64,000 nucleotides of DNA from Manis javanica (GCF_040802235.1 NC_133157.1:24569501-24633500), one strand, 5' to 3'. Positions 24,141 to 36,159 are shown, counted from the stretch's first letter. Notes: generated from the sequence alone by a model not told the origin. A program made the numbers and translations.

Positions 24141-25502
24141 ACACGATGAGCCCAGTGCTTTGAAGTGTCATGGTTTCTGTGCCTGAGTGCTGTCCCGTCA
24201 TACCCTTGGCCCTTAAATATGGATAAGCCACAAGGCAAGAGCATATCCTAGTCATTTTCGTTACGGTTAGGGCTAATGATTCACCAAATGTGTACGAGTA
24301 ACCGATTTCTCACATGCCTCCCTACATCAAATGTGTGCTTTCGGACCATAGGAGAAAATGCATTCACAGTCAAGGCCATCTTTTCCCAAGGTCGTCAGCA
24401 TGAACACAGAGGCGGGGCAAGGCCTGACAATGACAAGCTGGTGGTCCAGTGAGCCCTAGAGCCTTCAGCGGTGGCCACTTCTCCCATAGGGTGTGTCTAA
24501 CCTCAGGCACCGGTCCGTCTTGTTTGTTGTTACACAATGGCGGGCACCAAGTATTGGATCAAAACATATTGGTTAAATGCATGGGTGATGGGCCCAGCAA
24601 CCTGTGCTTTCCAATGAACACAGTTTCTATCTCCCCTACCATTCGCAAAAGAACTTCTTTTAAGTTACTGCTTGTGGTAGAGGCTGGTGGCAGGGTAGGC
24701 TCCTTGCTGGGCACAATGGGAGGCAGGACTATGCACTGCCCAGCCCCCTTTTGAGTAGGTGGGGCCTCTCAAATGCATTTTTGCCAGTTCTCTATCACTT
24801 TGCTCTTCAATCTTCATTTTCCTTTTGGGTCTCATCTGTGCAATTTTTTTTAATTTTTATTTTACACGCTTGTCTCTTAACTTTGTGACAAAGGGTAAAG
24901 ATGTGTAAGGCTGAGAACCAAGTTTTTAGAATGAGCTCTGGGCAAGTGATCTGAGCCACTCGCTCCACACTGATGCAGGCAGACCGTATAAATCAGCTGT
25001 TTAACAATCAGGGTTGTTGATTTTAATTTACTCTTCTTCTAGGTTTCATGACTATTAATTTTTCCTTTGATTTATCACAGGGTGGCTTAAAGAAGTTAAT
25101 GATGATAATTACTGGTGCGGGATGCACAGGAAGAGTTTGTGGCAGTGGTTGTGACTTCAAGTCAGTTTAAGATAACTACGCTTATGGGGCCTCCGAATGT
25201 TGTTTAATCCCTGGAACTTCTTCGTTCTGACCATATACCACTTTGATTCCCATTTTAACGGTCAACACTCCCTCTACAAAATCCCAAGTTGGTGATAAAT
25301 ATCTGATACATATTAACATTTTAAAATGCCAGCTCACACCTCACCTTAATACTACCTTTGTGCTTTCCATACCTGTGTACATTCAGTGGCTTGAAGTAAC
25401 TACATGTACTGAGAGGCAGTGAGATAATTTCTATGTTTTGTATCTGTAGTCCTATCTGTAAATGATCTACAACAGATGCACAGACACATGTGGAAAAAAT
25501 TC

Positions 25503-25508
25503 TTTATT
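25503..25508 (-). terminator. ZNF462: Canonical AATAAA poly(A) signal of ZNF462
   Basis: TTTATT on the plus strand reads AATAAA on the gene strand. It is followed 10-35 nt downstream by a GU-rich stretch (ACATGTGTCTGTGCATCTG), the usual downstream element. Cleavage is expected around 25480-25493. The distance from the stop codon fits the expected 3'UTR length. Confidence 0.75.
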
Positions 25509-25922
25509 AATTTCTCACATTTCATTACAAAATGTATGTTGCAAACAACTTGAATAACCTACTTGTGTGTTTTTTGTTGTTTTTTAAACCCTTGGCTTCA
25601 AGAACTCAGATCTCCCTATCTTCTAGCAAGTATTGGGAAACACTGATTATTGGAGTCAATAGGTTATCATTTTGCTATTTATTTTCTTCTCTTAAGCTCT
25701 GAAAAAAAAATGTCCTCTGTATAAATTAAACAAACAAAAAAAAAGTTGTAAATTCTATGTAATTACAGTCAACAGAATTATAATAATGCATCCAAAATGT
25801 GCGGCCACAAAATATGCGGTATGTTTGAAAAAAGAAAAAAATGACATTCTAGCCTTGTTAAAAGGATAATGGTCCCATATTTTTATTAACAGGTTAGCAA
25901 AACAAAATCCAATGGATTACAA

Positions 25923-25930
25923 TATTTACA
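25923..25930 (-). promoter_or_regulatory. Candidate Pumilio recognition element in the 3'UTR
   Basis: The gene strand reads TGTAAATA, a match to the Pumilio consensus UGUANAUA, about 420 nt before the poly(A) signal. An 8-mer match in AT-rich sequence can be chance, so function is inferred only. Confidence 0.35.
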
Positions 25931-26424
25931 TGTTATTGAAAAATAAAGTAGTGATAAAAGCATGTCACAATTATTTTCTTTTTTCCTTTTTCTTTCTTTT
26001 TTTTTTTTTCAATTTTTTTTTGTTTGTTTTTTGGTAACCATTACACACACCCAATCCAGGTATGGAACTGTTTAATACATCTGAAATGAGGCCAATTAAA
26101 AACAAATATGGACACAGAACGAATCTTTAGATAGTTCACACTTTCCCCATTTTCTGGTTTCCACATGATGGCCCCCATCCCTAAAAAAAAAGAAATTAAA
26201 TTAAAACAAATGCCCTACAAATAAAAATTCTCAACAGCAAGAAAATAAAAGAAGAACACGCTTTTCAAGTAAGCACTTATTCCACAAATGCAGTATCTTT
26301 CCATGGATTTTATTTGAAGCTGTGTGGGACACTGTCATCTCAGCAATCCCCCTTCCCTTACTTCCCTCCCCCTCCCGCAACCCTTCCAAGTAAAAAAAAC
26401 AAAACATGAAAACCAAAGAATTCA

Positions 26425-26475
26425 CACACACGCACATGCGCACAAGCAAACACACATCCAAGCACGCGTGCACAC
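26425..26475. repeat. CA-rich low-complexity tract in the 3'UTR
   Basis: Interrupted CA/GCACA repeats (cacacacacgcacatgcgca and onward). On the mRNA strand this is a GU-rich tract of alternating purine-pyrimidine, a possible binding region for CELF or TDP-43-type proteins (inference). Confidence 0.6.
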
Positions 26476-28024
26476 AGGCTGCTAAAACCTAGGCTTCAAG
26501 GAAAGTTTTTTCTACTTTTTGGAATGAAACCCTTTGTTCAATCAGAACATATTATAAATGTAGACTTAGATTTAGTCTAAGCTGCTCCCTCCTGAAAAAA
26601 CTAATATGGGGAAACCAAGCAGCTGGCAGCTAGATTAAAAAAAAAAAAGTTCTCCAGGCTCCTTGTAAAATATAAGTATTTCTTGTCCACTCTCACCAAA
26701 GGGATGGGATTCTAGCACATCCCCCTGCCTGCAAAATAAATGAGAAACCCCCTAGAACACAATGCAAACAAAAACAGAACACAGATTTTAAAATCACACA
26801 CAAAAGCCAGCCCATCCTAACAGAAATTATTTGTGTGAGACAGATAATATGTTAATTTGACAAGCAACAAAAGGGTGAAGAGGACTTCCTCATCTGGCCC
26901 ACAAGCTGCATAGCTGTGCCGAAAAGTTTGGTTCTTTAGTTAAATTAAAAAAAAGTTAACTTCTTTGTTATTTCCATGTTTAAAATAAAAACATTCCTAT
27001 TCACAAAAAACTAAATCTCCCTTGCCCCCAAATTAAAACAATAACATGCACACACACACCAAAAAACAATTCATATGAAAAACTGAATTGTGCTGTGTTT
27101 GTAACACTCAAACTGATAGAAAATAAATGTGGCAAACAAAAACTCCACAGTCACCTTAAAATTAGCCCACATCAATCTACCAGATTCTAAATTATAGTTG
27201 AACACTAATAAACAGCTTACCTGGAATAAAGGATGACAATTCACAAACAGTTATCTAATAATTAAAGTCTGTTTCTTTTTTTTGTTTTGTTTTTTACTAA
27301 AATAATTAAAAAAATCACAGTATTTTAAGAAATAAAACCCACGTGGGGATTTTAAGCACAATTTGTGTTCCTTTCTTTAAAACTTTTTTTTTCTCCATTC
27401 ACCATCTTGCCCAGCAGTTCTCTCTACATTTAACCACAAAGACCACAGGTAGTACTGACAAATGCAGAGAATTCCCTTGGTTAAGTTTGAGGTACTAGGA
27501 AACAGGTGACTGTTTTTATGCAAAGCAGTTTTTTGTTTTCTGTTTTTTGTTGGTTTTTTGTTTTTTTTCCCAAAGCGGCTGCAGTTAGGTCTTGAAAAAG
27601 CTGAAGGTATTAAAACTAGAAAAACGCACCAAAAGTTGTGCGTCAAAAAGTTGTTCCCCTAAGAGAAGTCTTCTACTGTCATGGAGCTTCTGTTTCCATA
27701 TACTGTCCGAGACCCCCACCGAGCACACTGTGTGCACGGGAGGTGCTTCCGTGTTCTGCAACAAATGATACTTCCATGATGAAGATCCGGAAGAAAAGAT
27801 GGAGTGATGGAAAAGGAGCCACATATTCCAACCATTTAAATAACTTTAATTTACATACTCACTCACACAGGTACCAGTGCTTTGAAAATAGATTGTTCAG
27901 TCCTAAAAAGCAGCTTTGTTCTGTCTTCTCTTTTCTGTCCCCCCACCCCTTCTCAGCCCAAGCTGGCCCTCCCACTTTTTCATCACGGTTCAAGTAAGGT
28001 TTGATTAAGGATTTCACCAAACGC

Positions 28025-28229
28025 TTATTCGTTTTTGGCCTCTGCATTCTCCAGGAGAGATTTGTCAGCAGCTACTACGCAGATGGCTACCGTTTCATTC
28101 TTTAGGGAAAAGTCTATGCCGACTGCCTCGTCATCTTCCTTTTCTTCTATAGAGGGCATCTTAATACTGTCCACATTGTCTTTCAGGTGGATTTCTTCTC
28201 TGCTCACCTGCTTGGTGTCATTCAATGCC
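28025..28229 (-). CDS. ZNF462: ZNF462 terminal coding exon: C-terminal tail and stop
   Basis: The coding part of the last exon is 205 bp. The acceptor is TTTTTTTCCAG|G; that G completes the Met codon begun in the 124-bp exon. It encodes 67 more residues starting ALNDTKQVSREEIHLKDN, then KMPSIEEKEDDEAVGIDF and SLKNETVAICVVAADKSLLE, ending NAEAKNE before TAA at 28027-28025. The tail is acidic, has no zinc finger and no obvious nuclear localisation signal. A short hydrophobic stretch (VAICVVAA) sits within it, but it is too short and too polar-flanked to be a membrane segment. The exon continues directly into the 3'UTR. Confidence 0.95.
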
Positions 28230-29339
28230 CTGGAAAAAAATTGATGGGTAGATAGAGATGAGTATATATTTTTTCCTCACTACACAGAAAAGACTCAAGC
28301 ATCCTTATTTCCCTGATCCTAAAATATGCCTAGGGGTTTTCCCTCTGAACAAATGCCACTGATATTGGACTAAATTATGGGGAATTTATCCTTGCTATAC
28401 CTTGGGTCATGTATTTTCCGATGTCTTATTAAAGATCTGAACCTACCAAAGAGTCTGCTATTACACAACACTTTGATTACACCATGCAGTCACGTAACTG
28501 TACTAGTTCCCTCCTCTACTGGGTCGTAAGTGATATGTGGTAACAGCAAGAATGATTCTTATGCTCAACTCATCAGCAGAACCCAGAAGCTTGGTGACTG
28601 GCTCTATTTATTAAGACTAAAAGAACGACTCAGGTATTTAAGATTTAATGGACAGGTCCAGAAACAAGTCAGAAACAAACCAAAAGCAAAAACCTGAAGA
28701 TGGATCCTGTGTTGGGAAAGCTTAGTTACATTATATTCTCTGAGTTTTAGACAGTTAAAGGTTTCAGGGCATTTTCTGCTGAAAGGACCAACTCCTAGGT
28801 TCTCTCTGTGTCTGATGTAGTAAGAGCGCCTTGTCTAGGGGACTGTCTTTTGTTCAAGGATTTCATTAAGTGTTTTTTTACAGGTATGCTCCCACCTACC
28901 TGGGAGGCAGGCAGAAGCTGGCTCTGTCCCCGAGGCAGAGCATTGAAGGCACCAAGAGGTGCGTGGGAATGTTCAAGGCCACTCAGGGAATGAGTCATCA
29001 CAGAGGCAGGAGCAGAAGCCAGATCTTTTGACCCCGGTCCACGCTCTATCAGAGAATGTCATGCTAATGAAAGCTGAAGGGACATTGGCCAGAGAAAGCG
29101 CTAAACTTCTACGCGAAGGCTTGAGCGGGATTTGTCATTCCCAAAGATGACTTTTCATTCAACTTCTGTCTGGGTGACCATTTTAAAAAAATAACAGAAA
29201 GGGAGAAACTACTTCCTGACAGCTGCCTCTCCTCCCATGCCCGGAAATGAGGGGTCTCCATATTGTCAGAGGAACCAAAAAAGAACCTGGTCTCCCTCTC
29301 ACTTTTGGGCAAAGGTGTTCTTGGGATGGCTTGACTTAC
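28230..29339 (-). other. ZNF462: ZNF462 last intron (about 1.1 kb)
   Basis: Donor GTAAGC at the upper end and a T7-CCAG acceptor at the lower end. I recognise no repeat or extra exon in it. Confidence 0.9.
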
Positions 29340-29463
29340 ATGCCGTGTCTCAGCACATGCCTTTCCCACTCAGAACCCTGTGAAAATGCCCGTCCACAGA
29401 ATTCACATGGAAATCGCTTCTCTGTGTTAATAGCGGCCCCACAGTCAGAAAATCTCATCAGGT
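29340..29463 (-). CDS. ZNF462: ZNF462 coding exon, second from last: final C2H2 finger
   Basis: This 124-bp exon carries the last zinc finger. The acceptor is TTTCTCTTCACAG|AC, preceded by a strong pyrimidine tract, and the donor is GGCAT|GTAAGC. Two bases complete an Asp codon from the acidic-linker exon, 40 codons follow, and the last two bases (AT) join a G in the terminal exon to make Met. The peptide begins LMRFSDCGAAINTEKR and contains the finger FPCEFCGRAFSQGSEWERHV with C-x2-C-x12-H-x3-H ending in LRH. This finger is of the classical Kruppel type (CGRAFSQ), unlike the more divergent upstream fingers. Without this exon the neighbouring exons would still join in phase (124 is not a multiple of 3, but 33730 leaves 1 base and 28229 begins with 1 base, so skipping would shift the frame). 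Confidence 0.93.
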
Positions 29464-32400
29464 CTGTGAAGAGAAAGGAGAAGTTGTTACCTGTGTGCAG
29501 TGGGAGGAGGCCGGAGGTAGGTCAATAGGAACCTTCACTGAAAAGCCATTCAAGAAAGCAATTTCCAGATTCAGTACTTTCTCCCCACTAGTTTTTCACC
29601 TAAGGGTATTTCTTGAATAGCTCTCAAGCGCTGTTCCTGGTTTCTGGGCTCTAGGTCTCCTCACCTCCCCAGCTGCTGCTTTCTTGTACAAATAAGCTCA
29701 GCCTTTCTTGCCTGAAGAACCCCTTTTGTCTGTTCCAGTGACTTCTCAGCGTTTTTTCCTATTGAATCTCTCCCTTCTGTGATGCTCTATCAGTTGGCAC
29801 CTATTCATTTTCTACTGACTGGACACAGATGTATCTTGGTTCACTAAAAAGATAGAGGCCACCAAAAGTCCTGAATCAGGTGACACACAGTAGACTTCAG
29901 GGTTTCGACTGGTGCCAAGTGAGGCTGGGGGCGCACAATGTGTGGTCATCTGTCACGGATGTCATAATCAACACCTCACAGGTAGCCACCAGCACGGAAT
30001 GAGATCTCCAAGCAAAGAACCTGGTATGCACGTGAATCCTGGACCACAGGGCGGCCGGCGTGTGACAGCATCTCCTCAGCTAGCAAGGGATCCTGGCTGG
30101 CTGCCCGGCCTCTATTCCGCATTGGTGGTGTTCATGAATGTGGAGATATACAGACATTTCTGGACATGTCTGTTGTAAACATTAAATAGTGACTGTGGCT
30201 GTTTTGTTTCCTCCACAGCGTTGGGCACACGTTAGGGGCCTGACAGATGTGGATTGGCTGGCTAGCTGGTTCCAGACCACTCCTCCTGGCAAACTCGAAG
30301 GCGGGAGCTTATATGGCCTTTGTGTTGTTCTGAGTCCCAAGCCCGTATGTCTTTCCTTATACCACAGAGGGCCAAATCTTCGTGCAGGTAATAAACAGCA
30401 AGACCCACTTCTGTAGTCACTGCAAAGTGAGGGCAGCGTGCAGGAAATGTTCAGCCTCGTTATATTTCTAATCACTCTGTGCCTGTCCATATAAAACGTC
30501 AGATGAGGATGTCTCCTGGTTGAATTACTCCACCTCATAAAATCCTCAGGATGACGTTAACAGGACAGGTGTCTCTGCGCTGCCTTAATCCTCAGCACAA
30601 AAAGCCATATGAATGGGGCCAGTTTTAACAAAAGATGAAACATTTTCTCACAAATTAAGAAGATCACCACACAAGCCATTAAAAATAATTGCACAGACTA
30701 TCTTCCTTGATTCTTTTCATTGGAAATGAGTCGGCGCCATCTGCTCTGCGCATTAATTCCTTAGCAGGGATTATCTCGGGCAAGAAATCAACAGAATGCC
30801 TTCCTGACTCCTCCCAACTGCATAATGAGAGGGGGTGGGGAGGCTGCCGCTTGGATTCATTTTGATTTCTTCATGCCTGGTTTCCTCTCTTTCAAATTCC
30901 CTCTGAGCCTCCTAGGCAGCACCTGAGCTATGGCCAGACAGCCCTCTTCCTGGGTCTCGCGTTGAACGAAAGGGTGTCAGGAATGGGGCGGCCACAAGGT
31001 CATGCGGCCCCTGAATTAAGCGTGCTGGAGGAAAGCCTGCGTTGCCAACAGGGGGCATGCTCCTGGCACATTTACTCGCTTTCCCTTAGGAAACATGAAA
31101 CCAGTCATCTGTTCTCTCCAATGGCTCATGCTGTTTCATCCTCCAAGGCGGCGGCCAGTCATTACCTGTCACACATCCAATAGCTCTCCATCAGCCCCGA
31201 GAGCCGCACTAATGCCCCCTCCCGCTCCCTGCTCCTGGATGACCGGCTGGCAGAACCCCGAGGCTACTGTGCACCATTTCTTCACGTTGGCAAGAATATA
31301 CCTAGATGGTGGGAAACTGGCTCAAAGGAGACGGGACAAAGGAGGCTGTTCTTTAAAGGATTGGCCACAGCGATGTGAAGGTTTGGGCTCGGGCTTCCCA
31401 TTAACATTACTAGCAGTCACTCAGGTAAACTCCCCACCCTCTGAGAGAGGAAAACATGCTTCTAAGTGCTGGACTTTTCGCCCCACATGGTTAAGGCCCA
31501 TGAACGTGGAGGCCACACTTTCCAGTGAGATGCGACCAGACACCATGGAGTTCTTCCACGTCATACTGAGCCAGTCTCATGCCCAGTGTCCACGTGAAGG
31601 GGTGGCCAAGCTGGTCAAGCAAGGAAATTTGCCTGGTGCCCCACCCACCCAACTGCCATCTTTTTTCTTCTGATTTCCTCTGCTTTGATTTTGGAGGAGT
31701 CACAGGGGAGGGGCGGGCTAAAAGGGGTTCTTGGCTCTGCAGTGCTTATAACCTCTGAAATCATGTGTGCTCAGCCCTAGACTGAAAAGTCACAGCATCC
31801 AATGAGGGATAATTTATTTTCTAAGAGCAGCAGCAGGGCACTGAACATAATGAAGCAAGAGGGGCCTCTGTCAAAGGCATCCGCTTCCAGAAAACTCGAG
31901 TAGCAGCGCACAGACGTTCAAGAACTCATCGCTAAGAACATATTTGTGAAATGTGAAAAAGAAAAAAAAAACCCTGAAAATTAAAAAACCACGCTTCTCA
32001 GATCACAGCTATTTTCCTTGTAAGAAATGGATTACTATGGCCCCTATTAACAGAAGCTGTAACTTTACAAGGGCCATCAACCTCTGGGTGAGGATATTCG
32101 ATCTGTCCCTTTACTCTTCAGGCTGACCGTGGGAATGTGGGTCCTGAAGAACTGGCACACATGGCCAGTGGCCCCCGCTGTGGTCTTGGCTGGGGGTCTG
32201 GAGCCAATCTGGAACCCCACTTCGCAAACCTGTGGTCTCCTGCTATGGTGTCACGGTGGGGTGGACTCGGGGGTGGGGGGCAAACACAGGGGTAGGTCAG
32301 CAAAGAGAACAGGCAGAATCCTGGAGGGAACTGGCCACCTAACAGGCTTTTGTAGGCAGGAAAAACAGATTCTGCAAAAGTACACCTTAGAGTGACGCCT

Positions 32401-32499
32401 AAGGGCCACTCAATAGACAGAATTCAGGGCCAGGTCCCTTCCGTGAAGAACATTCCACTTCCTGAAGGGTTGGGGGAAACAGTCTGTGGTATAAAAGAG

Positions 32500-32610
32500 G
32501 TGCCTTTGGAGCCAGAAGACCTACATCTAACCTCCAGCACTGGATGTTGTGGCCTTAATTTCCCTACTGTGAAGTGACCATAGTACCACCTATAGTGCAG
32601 GGTTATCATT
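32500..32610 (+). repeat. MIR SINE, sense
   Basis: tttggagccagaagacctac, cttaatttccctactgtgaa gtgaccatagtacc. Confidence 0.6.
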
Positions 32611-32795
32611 TACTAGGCGGTTACTATGCTCCAGGGACTAGGCAATGTCTTGTGGATCATCACTCAAGCTTTATACAACCCTGGGAGATGATAAATGCAC
32701 AAGGAGCTAAAATAATTTATCCGAAGCCACACAGCTAGTAAGCAGCTCAACTGACAGTCAAATCCAGGAGGCCAATGGCAGAACCCTGTACATTT
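32611..32795 (-). repeat. MIR SINE, antisense, abutting the previous copy
   Basis: tactatgctccagggactag, ttatccgaagccacacagct agtaagc, then tcaaatccaggaggcc. Two MIRs lie tail to tail here. Confidence 0.65.
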
Positions 32796-33729
32796 TATAA
32801 GAGTCAGAGACAAAATTGAATATAAAGCCAACACTGGACATATTCTCAATAACAGCAACCGACACCATTGTTCTCATCACTGGGATACCTATAATGTTTA
32901 TTACCCACGTCTATGTTACCCACAGGCATTTCATAAATCCGCAATAACTTATGTAACACACCTCAACCATATTCTTATATGTACCTTCTGGGGGATTTAC
33001 CATATTCTGTGTTGACCAATACAGAAAACCAACTCTAGATCGTGACCATGTAAATGTCTGTAACTAAATACACTTTGGAAAACTTTATAGAAAATTATTT
33101 GAAAATAATTACAGACCCAGAGGAGGTTGGAAAGAGTACAAAACTCAAAACTCCCTTGAAACCATCCCCAGTGTTCTCTGTAAACTCATGGAAGCATAGA
33201 AGTTGGTCACTTTCTCTCTCTTTAAAAAGAAAACATTGCAGCAAGGGGTTAAGAAAAGCACCAGGCAGAGGTACCTAGGGAGAGGGCTCCGGGCTCAAGT
33301 CCTCTGGAGCAGTGCCTCACCAACTCAGCAGTGTCTACCCAGCAGCAGCCATTTAAAATAAGCAGCATTCAACTGGAAGTTCAATTATATTCCTCCATAG
33401 CCTCAGTGTCATCCATCCTGATGTCTGCCTGTCCTTATTCTGAAGATTCCTTAGACACCAGTTTTCCTTATTAAAAACAAATCACTGCATATAGTTTTTA
33501 GCAAACATACAGCTGTAGTCAGAACATGTGTTTTCCTTCGAGTTTCTATAGCTGTTAATAGTTTACAAAGACATGGCCCCTGACATTATCTCAAGCCAGT
33601 CTGTTCTGCTCCTTAACTAAGAAGGATCGTTCCTTCTGTTACTCCTACAACCACCTTCTGCCTCCCTTCTGTCTCACCATGGACGTGCTGGCTGCCATCT
33701 GGGACTCGGAGGGCAGGGGTGAGACTAAC

Positions 33730-33862
33730 CTCTGCCATCAGCTTTGCTGCTCATTTCTTCTTCCTTGTCCTCGTCATCGCTGCTGGAGCTTTCCATCTTC
33801 TCCTTCATCTGTTCCAGCTGATCCAAGTTAACCCGTCCAACCAGCTCAAAGTTACGGCTCAC
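33730..33862 (-). CDS. ZNF462: ZNF462 coding exon, third from last: acidic linker
   Basis: This 133-bp exon has acceptor CCCTTTTTCAG|GTG and donor CAGAG|GTTAGT. It opens in phase 0 at VSRNFELVGRVNLDQLEQMK and holds 44 codons plus the first base of the next. There is no zinc finger. The first half (NLDQLEQMKEKM) is a short helix-prone segment. The second half is a run of serines and acidic residues (ESSSSDDEDKEEEM), which resembles CK2 phosphorylation substrates and acidic chromatin-binding patches; that role is an inference. The exon lies about 12.5 kb downstream of the two-finger exon and 4.3 kb upstream of the last finger exon. Confidence 0.93.
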
Positions 33863-35574
33863 CTGAAAAAGGGGCAAAGGAATGACGGGATGATGCACCA
33901 GACGGAGCGGATCTCCCTGGGGGCGGGATCTCCCCAACGTGGTCCCCTGGCACTGTGTTTCCAGATCCAGGTGCCTGAGAGGTCCTTTGCTTTCCTTTGA
34001 TTCTTTCAGAGGTGGTTTGGTGCTTCATTCCCACATCCCACTATTTTTAATGGAACTGTTAACACTGGACCTTCCTTACTTGACTTAGTAAAAAAATGTG
34101 AGCTAGTCAAGAAATCAAACCCTGAAGGTGGGGTAGAGACTAGGTGTGAAATAAACATTTTTTTTTAAGTTGAATTCAACAGTATGATTTTTGTAAATAA
34201 TGTTTCAAATACTTCTGGAGGCGAAGAGGCTCTGTAAGCCCCCTGAAAACTAGCATGGGTCACAGGCCTCTTCACCATGATCCTATGAACCCATGGGCTC
34301 TCCCAGCTTAGGTCAGATGATGACCATTCAATTCCTGACTCCAGTTTAAGTGGAAGACAGCATTGTTATTTCACTGCTGTTTAGAAGTTTACCAGAGTCT
34401 ATTTTATCAAGCTTGGGATTATCTGAAGAAAATCTAAATAACTAGCCCCTAAAAATCCTTTAAAAGTGTTAACTACACTGATTTTCATCTACATAAAATA
34501 TGGTTAGAATAATGTGGGAATCTAAACTTTCATCCAGGGGAAATAAAAACTAAGAAAACTCTATAGTGATGTTCTGTTTGGGGTTCTCATACAAATGGTG
34601 GCACCCAATATACCTTCTTCATTCATCTCTTTTCAGAACCTCTTCAGTTGGATGCATACAATTATCAGGAACAGCAGGTTAGGCAGGACACAAGCCGCCC
34701 AAATGCCTCAAGCCTGTCAACAGCGATGGGCTACTCCTCCGTGGATGGCACTGTGCTCCCGCTGGGGGCCAGGGGAGGGGCCTACAAAGATGGACAAGGC
34801 CCAGTTCCCGCCTCCTGAAGCTCAGAATTTACTTGAGGAGCTAGGACACCCATCGTTAATTAGATTCCAAGGACGATTTCCATAGCTGCCCCAGGAGAGA
34901 GTGTGGAATGAGAGCACAGGGGAAGAAAGGAGAAATTTACAAGACAATCCCCAAATATTCTCTGGGACCAGACAGGAACAAAGATTTACTGAGCACCACC
35001 AATTCCATATGCCTGGCAGATGGGAACACCAGCATCAACTGTGACTGATGGGAGAGCGACTCAGGATATCAGGGCCAAAAAACAGCCCTGTGAAAAGGCT
35101 TCACACTGTCCCAACAGCATCACGAAGGACGCAGGCAGCACTTAAAAGGAGGAAGAGAACTCAGGATAAAAGCTCATTTAAAACAAAAGAAACAATATAT
35201 GGCTCTAGCTATCATAGCACAATCCATGAAATCACTATACTTTGAAAACATGAGGGTAGAAAAGGTCATCGCCAATGTCCACGCAAAACATCAGGAAAGG
35301 CAAGTTCTTGTTTTGCTAATCAAAACAAGTTTTAAAAATGAATAATTATTGTGTATCAATGATACTTTAATAAAAATATTAATAGAACTAAGGTGAAGAG
35401 GAAGTTGAGCTCAGAATCTTTCTCACCCTCAAAAAGTTCACAATAAGAGTCTCCAAAGGGCTTTTCCATGTTGCCCCACTTCCCAACTAGGGCTTTACCT
35501 ATAGTGTGCCTCACCCCTTCAGACCTCAATGGATTGTTATTTGTTTTTATGACATAAAAGCAAAAAGGGAGAGC

Positions 35575-35750
35575 ACAAGGAGCATGGGCTTTTAAATCAG
35601 CCAGATGGGAGTTCAAGTTCAGGGTTTGCCACTAACCATGACTGTGGGTGTTGCTCAACGTCTACCTCCAGTGTACTCATCTGACAAGTGACGGGGGGGA
35701 TGGGGGGGGTTAGCACAGTACCTGAAACACAATAGTTCCCCCAAATGTAC
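35575..35750 (+). repeat. MIR SINE
   Basis: ggagcatgggcttttaaatc agccagatgggagttcaagt, gtactcatctgacaagtgac and agcacagtacctgaaacaca. Confidence 0.75.
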
Positions 35751-36159
35751 TTTCCTTCCCCTTTCTGGGAATGTGGCATTTCCCAATTTTGGCTTTTAGA
35801 AACATTTATAACCAGCATGGTAAATGTGTATTTATGAAATTATGCTTAGCCACAAAGTCCACATTTTAACCAAACAGAATTTAGGACAAATATTAAAAGT
35901 TTTCCGAGTTGCCAGCCAGTGTTTCAAGAACAGGAGGATGGTTCCAATTTGCCCGATTTTGAAATTTGTGTGAAGAAACATATTTTTAAATGGCCACTAT
36001 TTGAAAAGCAGCCTTTTCCGACCACCTTCCCCCATTTCCCATCTTTAGCCAGAGCAACTGTAGGTGTACAGATGCGGCATGTGGGGGTGGACGCTGTCAG
36101 GGAACAAAAATACTGAAACCCATGAAGGCCACAAACAAATCCTCAAACATCTTTGATCC

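Larger units (their letters stand above)
1..25487. other. Downstream flank of ZNF462 without a supported gene
   Basis: No open frame here has conserved-domain content, a codon-like pattern or paired splice sites that I could chain. The identifiable content is ancient repeats, listed separately. Stretches where I recognise nothing are about 1-250, 561-980, 1165-1825, 2180-3765, 6335-7110, 7310-7730, 8000-8810, 8995-10600, 11090-12030, 15250-17025, 18335-19595, 20675-21410, 22085-23925 and 24145-25485. Some of these may hold lncRNA exons or enhancers that cannot be seen from sequence alone. Confidence 0.7.
25488..28024 (-). other. ZNF462: ZNF462 3' untranslated region
   Basis: About 2.5 kb lies between the TAA and the poly(A) signal, all within the last exon as far as I can see. 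It is strongly AT-rich with many A and T homopolymers and holds no recognisable MIR, L2 or LTR copy. That contrasts with the repeat-dense sequence on both sides and suggests selection against insertions. The length agrees with what I know of ZNF462 mRNAs. The lower limit (25488) is an estimate placed about 15-20 nt past the AATAAA. Upstream AATAAA-like hexamers within the UTR could give shorter isoforms. Confidence 0.8.
29464..33729 (-). other. ZNF462: ZNF462 intron between acidic-linker and last-finger exons (about 4.3 kb)
   Basis: Donor GTTAGT, acceptor TCTCTTCACAG. Apart from a MIR pair at 32500-32795 it is low in recognisable repeats. The stretch around 30570-30900 is unique sequence with several homeodomain-type AATTA/TAAT cores and looks like conserved non-coding DNA. 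A 192-codon plus-strand frame at 31095-31673 has no gene-like support. Confidence 0.85.

Noticed and set aside
31095-31673. 192-codon open frame on the plus strand inside a ZNF462 intron
   Set aside because: No recognisable domain or exon borders; composition fits a chance frame in G+C-richer sequence.
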